From an uncultured Idiomarina sp. (GTDB taxonomy: Bacteria > Pseudomonadota > Gammaproteobacteria > Enterobacterales > Alteromonadaceae), in contig CAMPHF010000005.1 of the NCBI GenBank assembly GCA_946885915.1, forward strand, positions 62,001 through 126,000: a stretch of DNA of 64,000 nucleotides, given 5' to 3'. Positions 58,682 through 64,000 of this stretch are shown in pieces. The position numbers were made by a program, and so were the translations under genes. The notes under the pieces were generated by a model. That model worked only from the letters and a program-made list of their open reading frames with translations, ran no database searches and had not been told where the DNA came from. Positions within the stretch are counted from its first letter, which is position 1. Every line of letters starts with the position of its first letter.

Positions 58682-60112
58682 ATGAGCAAAGAAATGAAAA
58701 CCCAAGTGGTAGTGCTAGGCGCAGGTCCTGGCGGTTATTCGGCCGCGTTCCGGGCTGCTGATTTAGGGCAGGAAGTGGTGTTAGTTGAGCGTTACGCGAC
58801 TTTGGGTGGCGTTTGTTTGAACGTTGGTTGTATTCCTTCGAAAGCCTTGTTGCACTTGGCTAAGCACATTGAAGATGCGAAGCACATGGGCGCCGAGGGG
58901 ATTGAGTTTGGTGAGCCGAAAATCGACCTCGATAAAATTCGCAAGCATAAAGAAAAAGTCATCGGTCAGTTAACCGGTGGTCTGGATCAAATGGCGAAAA
59001 TGCGCAAAGTAAAAGTGGTGCAAGGCGTTGGTAAATTCACCAGCGACAAGAGCTTGCAAGTGACCGGCGATGACGGCGACACCACCATTAACTTTGAGCA
59101 CGCGATTATCGCGGCTGGTTCACAATCGATTAAATTGCCATTCGTGCCGCACGATGACGAGCGTATTTGGGATTCAACCGCGGCGCTTGAATTGCGCTTT
59201 GTACCAGACCGGATGTTGATTCTAGGCGGTGGTATTATCGGTCTAGAAATGGGCACAGTTTATAGTGCCCTAGGGTCAAAAGTTGATGTCGTCGAAATGA
59301 CTGACCAGCTGATCCCGCCGGCGGACAAAGACATCATCAAGAGCTTCATGAAGCAAATTAAGTCGAAGTTCGACAATATTATGTTGAACACCAAAGCGGC
59401 CAAAGTTGAGGCTAAGAAAGACGGCATTCATGTTACTTTTGAGGGTGCTAATGCGCCTGACAAGCCGGTGAAATATGACGCAGTATTAGTTGCGGTTGGC
59501 CGTGCGCCGAATGGCAGCAAGTTAGCTGCGGACAAGGCGGGCGTGAAAGTGACTGAGCGTGGCTTTATCGAGACTGATAAGCAAATGCGGACCAATGTGA
59601 AAAACATTTTCGCGATTGGCGATATCGTGGGTCAACCGATGTTAGCCCACAAAGGTGTGCATGAAGGCCATGTTGCCGCCGAGGTGATTTCTGGCCAGAA
59701 GCACTACTTCGATCCAAAGGTTATTCCATCGATTGCTTACACCGATCCTGAAGTGGCGTGGGCTGGGGTGACTGAGAAAGAGTGTAAAGAGCAAGGGATT
59801 GAGTACGATGTTGCGGTATTCCCTTGGTCGGCATCAGGTCGCGCGATTGCCCAAGGTGCAACGGACGGCATGACTAAGCTTATCTTTGACAAAAACAACC
59901 GCATTATCGGTGGTGCTATGTGTGGTACCAATGCTGGTGAGTTGTTAGGTGAAGTTTGTTTAGCGATTGAGATGGGTTGTGATGCGGAAGACATCGCTTT
60001 AACCATTCACGCGCACCCAACTTTGCATGAGTCAGTTGGTTTAGCTGCAGAAGTGCACGAGGGCTCGATTACTGACTTACCGAATAAGAAAGCAAACAAG
60101 AAAGCTAAGTAA
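58682..60112 (+). CDS. lpdA: LpdA, dihydrolipoamide dehydrogenase (E3)
   Basis: FAD-dependent disulfide reductase that reoxidises lipoyl groups of pyruvate and 2-oxoglutarate dehydrogenases. FAD-binding GAGPGGYSAA (about 13–22), redox pair Cys45/Cys50 in GGVCLNVGCIPSK, NAD-binding GGGIIGLEMGTVY (about 182–194) and the C-terminal HAHPTLHES active-site His-Glu are intact. 476 residues. GAGG precedes the ATG; a strong terminator follows. Confidence 0.97.
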   Translation: MSKEMKTQVVVLGAGPGGYSAAFRAADLGQEVVLVERYATLGGVCLNVGCIPSKALLHLAKHIEDAKHMGAEGIEFGEPKIDLDKIRKHKEKVIGQLTGGLDQMAKMRKVKVVQGVGKFTSDKSLQVTGDDGDTTINFEHAIIAAGSQSIKLPFVPHDDERIWDSTAALELRFVPDRMLILGGGIIGLEMGTVYSALGSKVDVVEMTDQLIPPADKDIIKSFMKQIKSKFDNIMLNTKAAKVEAKKDGIHVTFEGANAPDKPVKYDAVLVAVGRAPNGSKLAADKAGVKVTERGFIETDKQMRTNVKNIFAIGDIVGQPMLAHKGVHEGHVAAEVISGQKHYFDPKVIPSIAYTDPEVAWAGVTEKECKEQGIEYDVAVFPWSASGRAIAQGATDGMTKLIFDKNNRIIGGAMCGTNAGELLGEVCLAIEMGCDAEDIALTIHAHPTLHESVGLAAEVHEGSITDLPNKKANKKAK

Positions 60113-60127
60113 AAATAACAAGCGAAG

Positions 60128-60155
60128 CCACCAAGGGTAACCTTGGTGGTTTTTT
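60128..60155 (+). terminator. Intrinsic terminator after lpdA
   Basis: CCACCAAGG pairs with CCTTGGTGG around GTAA and is followed by six T residues. It ends the pdhR–aceEF–lpdA region. Confidence 0.92.
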
Positions 60156-60211
60156 GTTACGATTTTTTCACGCTAATTACCGCAAAATCCCCGCCAATCG
60201 TACCTTCAACC

Positions 60212-60264
60212 TTTACCTGCTTGTGTGCTTCAGCATACACTCTGGCAGTTGAATTTGTATTCAA
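60212..60264 (+). promoter_or_regulatory. Candidate promoter and palindrome before the M13 peptidase gene
   Basis: TTTACC (60212–60217) and TACACT (60236–60241) are 18 bases apart; TTGAAT-TTGT-ATTCAA (60249–60264) lies at the expected start of transcription and could be a repressor site. No regulator is identified. Confidence 0.35.
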
Positions 60265-60295
60265 TTGACCAGAACAAAACAGACAAGGGGAAGTT

Positions 60296-62359
60296 ATGAA
60301 CAAGTTTACCGCAGTGGCGGCAAGCGTCGCCTTAGCGCTAGGTGTAGCTGCTTGCTCACCGCAACAAGACACACAATCACAGCAAACCGCGCAGGCCGAG
60401 CAACAACAACTCAGCTCCGGCTTATTCCTTGAGAATTTTGACCGCAGCGTACGTCCGCAAGACGATTTGTTTATGTTTGCTAACGGCACTTGGTACAAAA
60501 ATAACGAAATTCCTGGTGACCGTTCTACCATTGGCGCATTTTACGATTTGCGTGAACAGAACCAAGAGCGCTTGCGCGGTCTTATTGAAAAAGCCTCTAG
60601 CAGCAATCCTGAAGCGGGTAGCAACGAAGCCAAAATTGGTGATTTCTACAATAGCTTCATGGATGTTGAAGCCCTCAACCAGTTAGGTCATAGCCCTATT
60701 CAAGGCGATTTAGACGCGATTGCAGCGGTTGATAGTGCTGATGCAGCAGCGGCGCAAATGGCGCAGTTGTCGCGCTTAGGTGTGAGCATTCCATTTGGCT
60801 TCTATGTGTATCCTGATGCCAAAGATCCAAACACCAACGCCATCTATATGTCGCAGTCTGGGTTAGGTTTACCGGATCGCGAGTATTACTTGAAAGACGA
60901 TGAGAAATCAGCAGAAATTCGCACCGCTTATGTGAGTTACTTAACTGACTTGTTGGCGATGATCGGCTATGAAAACGCTGAGCAAGCCGCTCAGGATATT
61001 ATGGCATTTGAAACCGCGTTGGCTGAAATTCAGTGGACCCGTGTTGACAGCCGTAATGCTGATTTAACGTACAACAAGCAAAGCGTTGCTGAACTCACTG
61101 AAGCACTGAGCGGGTTTAATTTTGAAGCCTATGCTCAAGGCGCTGGCATTGGTGAGGTTGAGTCTATTATCGTTCGTCAACCTAGCTATTTTGATGCGTT
61201 AGGCGATTTATTAGCTGAAGCTGATTTAGCTACGGTAAAAGCCTACATGACCGCGCGTACTACTGACCGGTTCGCGAATGCCTTGGCGGAGAAATTCGGT
61301 GATCGTCGCTTTGAGTTCTATGGCAAAGTGTTATCTGGTAACGAAGTTCAAGAACCACGTTGGAAGCGCGGTGTTGATGCGACTGAAGGCGCCTTAGGTG
61401 AAGTATTAGGCCAACTGTATGTCGCGCAGTACTTCCCACCGGAAGCTAAAGAGAAAATGGCTGGGTTAATCGACAACTTGATTAAAGCCTATGAATCGTC
61501 GATTCAAAATCTAGAGTGGATGACGCCAGATACCAAGGTGAAAGCACTAGAGAAATTGAGCAAGTTTGATCCGAAAATTGGCTACCCGAACGAGTGGCGT
61601 GATTACAGCTCGCTCAGCGTTGCTGCGGATGACTTAGTGGGCAACATTAAGCGTTCAACGACGTTTGAATATGACGATCAAATCAGCAAAATCGGCCAGC
61701 CGGTGAAAGAAGAAGATTGGGGCATGACGCCACAAACTGTGAATGCTTATTACAGCCCAGTGCGGAACGAAATCGTATTCCCAGCAGGCATTTTGCAACC
61801 ACCTTTCTTCGATATGAATGCTGAAGATGCAGTGAACTACGGTGGTATCGGTGCCGTTATCGGCCACGAGATCGGCCACGGTTTTGATGACCAAGGTTCG
61901 AAATACGATGGCGACGGTAACTTACGTAGCTGGTGGACTGATGAAGACCGTGCAGCCTTTGAAGCGCGCGCGACCAACTTGGCTGACCAGTATTCTGGTT
62001 ACGAAGTTGTCGATGGGCTTAACATCAACGGTCGCTTGGCCTTAGGTGAAAACATTGGTGACTTGGCTGGCTTAACCATTGCCTATGAAGCTTACCAGAT
62101 GTCATTGAATGGCGAAGAAGCGCCAGTCATGGACGGCTTTACCGGTGAGCAGCGCGTTATTTTAGGCTGGGCTCAGGTATGGAAATTCAAGGCACGTGAA
62201 GAAGCACTTCGCCAGCAAGTCATGCGTGGTCCGCATTCACCAGCCATGTTCCGCGTGAACGGCACCGTGGTGAACGTCCCTGGCTTCTACGAAGCGTTCG
62301 ACGTGAAACCTGGTGATGAAATGTATGTGGCTCCAGAAGAGCGCGTTACTATTTGGTAA
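60296..62359 (+). CDS. M13 family (neprilysin/PepO-type) metalloendopeptidase lipoprotein
   Basis: Zinc endopeptidase probably located at the outer membrane. The signal peptide ends in lipobox VAAC (Cys20). The N-terminal peptidase M13 domain (about 45–420) is followed by the catalytic domain with HEIGH (His524, Glu525, His528), the third ligand Glu585 in ENIGDLAGL with Asp589, and NAYYSPVRNEIVFPAGILQ before them; all active-site residues are intact. 687 residues. It stands alone between two terminators. Family members cleave small peptides; the substrate here is unknown. Confidence 0.93.
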   Translation: MNKFTAVAASVALALGVAACSPQQDTQSQQTAQAEQQQLSSGLFLENFDRSVRPQDDLFMFANGTWYKNNEIPGDRSTIGAFYDLREQNQERLRGLIEKASSSNPEAGSNEAKIGDFYNSFMDVEALNQLGHSPIQGDLDAIAAVDSADAAAAQMAQLSRLGVSIPFGFYVYPDAKDPNTNAIYMSQSGLGLPDREYYLKDDEKSAEIRTAYVSYLTDLLAMIGYENAEQAAQDIMAFETALAEIQWTRVDSRNADLTYNKQSVAELTEALSGFNFEAYAQGAGIGEVESIIVRQPSYFDALGDLLAEADLATVKAYMTARTTDRFANALAEKFGDRRFEFYGKVLSGNEVQEPRWKRGVDATEGALGEVLGQLYVAQYFPPEAKEKMAGLIDNLIKAYESSIQNLEWMTPDTKVKALEKLSKFDPKIGYPNEWRDYSSLSVAADDLVGNIKRSTTFEYDDQISKIGQPVKEEDWGMTPQTVNAYYSPVRNEIVFPAGILQPPFFDMNAEDAVNYGGIGAVIGHEIGHGFDDQGSKYDGDGNLRSWWTDEDRAAFEARATNLADQYSGYEVVDGLNINGRLALGENIGDLAGLTIAYEAYQMSLNGEEAPVMDGFTGEQRVILGWAQVWKFKAREEALRQQVMRGPHSPAMFRVNGTVVNVPGFYEAFDVKPGDEMYVAPEERVTIW

Positions 62360-62405
62360 TTCGTTCCGTCAGAACTTGTGCTTGATAACAGTTCTTGCTA
62401 ACAAC

Positions 62406-62431
62406 AGCCCGGCCTTTTGGTCGGGCTTTTT
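62406..62431 (+). terminator. Intrinsic terminator after the M13 peptidase gene
   Basis: AGCCCGGCC pairs with GGTCGGGCT (one G·U) around TTTT and runs into five T residues. Confidence 0.9.
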
Positions 62432-62462
62432 ATTTCGGCTTGATCGAGCTACAATAAACCTT

Positions 62463-62891
62463 ATGAAACGTATCGCAATGATATGGGTGACTTGGTTCGC
62501 CCTGTTAGTGACCACGCTGAGTATCAGCCCGCTAGCTTCTTTCGCACAAGCAGCGACAGTGGGCGATATGGCTGCGCAGCATGCAATGAGCGCAGCCCAG
62601 ACCATGTCAGAATCAGCCCCAATGGCCGATCATAGTTGTTGCGATGCCGAACCTTCAGTAACTGCGGTTGGACTACATCAGTCCACTAGCCAATCCGCCT
62701 CAGCTAGCACACCCATGCTAGACTGCGACCAACAATGTGCCGACTGTATGCACGCCTGCCACGCCAGCGTCGCGCTACTCTGGCAACTTAAGGTTGATTG
62801 GCAGCTCCCCAGCAGCTACCGCTTAACCACTCAAGTACAATTACCGACAGATGTTTTTTTAAGCGCCATCAAACCTCCTATTATTGCCTAA
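62463..62891 (+). CDS. Small exported Cys/His-rich protein, function unknown
   Basis: A 142-residue protein I do not recognise as a named family. It has a clear Sec signal peptide (about 1–29, ending SFAQA). The mature part is Ala/Ser/Met/His-rich with a CC pair (SCCDAEP, about 58) and a Cys cluster C-DQQC-ADC-MHAC-H (about 88–99), suggesting metal or disulfide chemistry in the periplasm. It lies 91 bases before a CusB-type metal-efflux gene in the same direction, so a copper/silver role is an inference. No ribosome-binding site is seen; a TACAAT at 62450–62455 would place the transcript start almost at the ATG. Confidence 0.75.
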   Translation: MKRIAMIWVTWFALLVTTLSISPLASFAQAATVGDMAAQHAMSAAQTMSESAPMADHSCCDAEPSVTAVGLHQSTSQSASASTPMLDCDQQCADCMHACHASVALLWQLKVDWQLPSSYRLTTQVQLPTDVFLSAIKPPIIA

Positions 62892-62939
62892 TTCAATCGA
62901 CTGTGGTGAACCGCCTGCGCCCCGGGTAGGTTGTGCTTT

Positions 62940-62960
62940 CGTTCGTGTGCAGCACGAGCG
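62940..62960 (+). other. Hairpin between the Cys-rich gene and the cusB-like gene
   Basis: CGTTCGTG pairs with CACGAGCG (one G·U) around a TGCAG loop, 23 bases before the efflux adaptor start. There is no T-run, so it is more likely an mRNA structure than a terminator. Confidence 0.4.
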
Positions 62961-62982
62961 CATCTTGAATTAGGATTATGGT

Positions 62983-64000
62983 ATGACTATTTTTAAACCG
63001 TTATCGCGTACCCCGCGTTCGTTTCTTGCTAACCTTGGTTGCGCGCTCCTTGGCTTAAGCTTATTGATGTTAATAACTCCAGCTGCTAATGGGTGGCAAC
63101 AACATGCGAGTCATGAGCATGCTGAGCCCGCGAATACAACCCATGCTGAGCACATGCATAGCAATGAGGCGACCGGAATCGCTGAATTGAATGTCGCGAA
63201 CGCTGAGCCTGAATTGAGTCAGCAACAAACCCCAGCAATGACCCAGTACGTATGCCCGATGCACCCTGAAATAGTGCGAGGAGAGCCAGGCACCTGCCCG
63301 ATTTGTGGGATGGATCTGGTGGCGCGGGAAGCAAGTCAGAGTGAGCGGCCACAAGTAAATGTCAGTGGTGACATTCAACAGGCACTGGGTATTCGGACTG
63401 AGCATGTCATGCCGCGCACGCTGTGGCGCTACATTGATACGCAGGGGCAAGTGGTGTGGAACACCAATGCCCAGCTGCACGTGCATCCGCGAGCGGCGGG
63501 TTGGCTAGAACAGCTGTCAGTGCGCACCGAGGGGGAGCGGGTTGAGGCAGGCGAAGTGCTGTATGAAATTTATAGCCAAGCGATGGTGGTTGCCCAACAA
63601 GATTATTTGCAAACCTTAGGTGCACTCAGCGATATCACCTCGAACGCACGTCGCCAAGCGCTGCGGGAGGATGGTCGAACCCGGCTAAGACTATTGGGCT
63701 TTGCGCCAAAGCTCATTGAAGAGTTAGAGCAAACCCAGCGGGTTCGCTATGAAGTACCCATTTATGCGCCGCAAAGTGGCGTCGTCACGAGTCTGAATGT
63801 ATCGCAGGGCATGTTTGTTGAACCCAATTCGGTCATCATGACGATTACCGGCGACGATGGTTTGTGGCTAATTGGCGATGTGCCTCAAGCCCAAGCGGAT
63901 TGGTTTAATCTGAACAGCCCGGTGGAAGTAACGCTCGCTGCAGCTGATCTTAACGAGGTTGAAACCAGCATTGATTATATCTACCCCGAATTAGATGCCA
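62983..64000 (+). CDS. cusB: CusB-type RND efflux periplasmic adaptor with heavy-metal-binding domain (3' end outside window)
   Basis: The frame from the ATG at 62983 (AGGA seven bases upstream) is open to the window end, 339 codons. It encodes an N-terminal signal/anchor (about 15–37), a His-rich segment (HASHEHAEP…HAEHMH, about 44–62), a heavy-metal-binding domain [25 protein letters not shown] motif (Tyr-Val-Cys near 87 to Cys-Pro-Ile-Cys near 107–110), and then the membrane-fusion-protein hairpin/lipoyl region ([25 protein letters not shown]). This is the architecture of adaptors that pair with CusA-type pumps for Cu(I)/Ag(I). The pump and outer-membrane genes would lie beyond the edge. 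Symbol by homology; substrate is inferred. Confidence 0.9.
   Translation, partial: MTIFKPLSRTPRSFLANLGCALLGLSLLMLITPAANGWQQHASHEHAEPANTTHAEHMHSNEATGIAELNVANAEPELSQQQTPAMTQYVCPMHPEIVRGEPGTCPICGMDLVAREASQSERPQVNVSGDIQQALGIRTEHVMPRTLWRYIDTQGQVVWNTNAQLHVHPRAAGWLEQLSVRTEGERVEAGEVLYEIYSQAMVVAQQDYLQTLGALSDITSNARRQALREDGRTRLRLLGFAPKLIEELEQTQRVRYEVPIYAPQSGVVTSLNVSQGMFVEPNSVIMTITGDDGLWLIGDVPQAQADWFNLNSPVEVTLAAADLNEVETSIDYIYPELDA

Overview
The window is a contiguous piece of a gammaproteobacterial chromosome. Protein wording and gene order (mla–ibaG–murA, degS/degQ–zapG–zapE–rplM–rpsI–petABC–sspAB, a complete dcw cluster, pilA–pilB–pilC–pilD–coaE–zapD–yacG, ampDE–pdhR–aceEF–lpdA) fit a marine Alteromonadales member, most likely Idiomarina/Pseudidiomarina. 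That genus call is inference from the sequence alone. Almost every base is in core genes. I see no prophage, insertion sequence, CRISPR array, tRNA or rRNA gene.

Layout. 1–4100 (+): end of mlaF, then mlaEDCB (outer-membrane lipid asymmetry), ibaG and murA. 4124–7143 (−): degS, degQ and zapG (periplasmic quality control and envelope division). 7257–13442 (+): zapE, the rplM–rpsI ribosomal operon, the petABC cytochrome bc1 operon, sspA–sspB. 13452–16913 (−): lpoA–yraN–diaA–dolP. 17014–18281 (+): rsmI and the RNase P RNA gene. 18296–20491 (−): a membrane GGDEF–EAL protein. 20671–38706 (+): the whole division and cell-wall cluster from the mraZ promoter to ftsZ, then lpxC under its own promoter; most junctions overlap. 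38832–39338 (−): dciA. 39398–43586 (+): an M23 peptidase, secA, mutT. 43598–51510 (−): yacG, zapD, coaE, pilD, pilC, pilB, pilA, a riboswitch, nadC and a retropepsin-like protease. 51609–62359 (+): ampD, ampE, pdhR, aceE, aceF, lpdA and an M13 metallopeptidase lipoprotein. 62463–64000 (+): a small Cys/His-rich exported protein and the start of a CusB-type metal-efflux adaptor cut by the window edge.

How the genes work together. Most of the window builds and maintains the envelope: precursor synthesis (murA, murC–F, mraY, murG, ddlB), septal synthesis (ftsW, ftsI, ftsQLAZ), its regulators (lpoA, zapD, zapE, zapG, the M23 peptidase), recycling (ampD), lipid A (lpxC), lipid transport (mla), stress proteolysis (degS, degQ) and secretion (secA). 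The rest is respiration and carbon entry (petABC, pyruvate dehydrogenase) and ribosome or RNA functions.

The most notable non-coding element is a cyclic-di-GMP-I (GEMM-I) riboswitch on the minus strand at about 49832–49950, in the 453-bp gap ahead of the type IV pilin gene. It sits in the same window as a GGDEF–EAL protein that could make or degrade its ligand. Other regulatory candidates are a PdhR operator, TGGRN MraZ boxes, a sigma-E-like promoter before degQ, paired hairpins in the secA leader where E. coli has secM, and a palindrome before the M13 peptidase gene.
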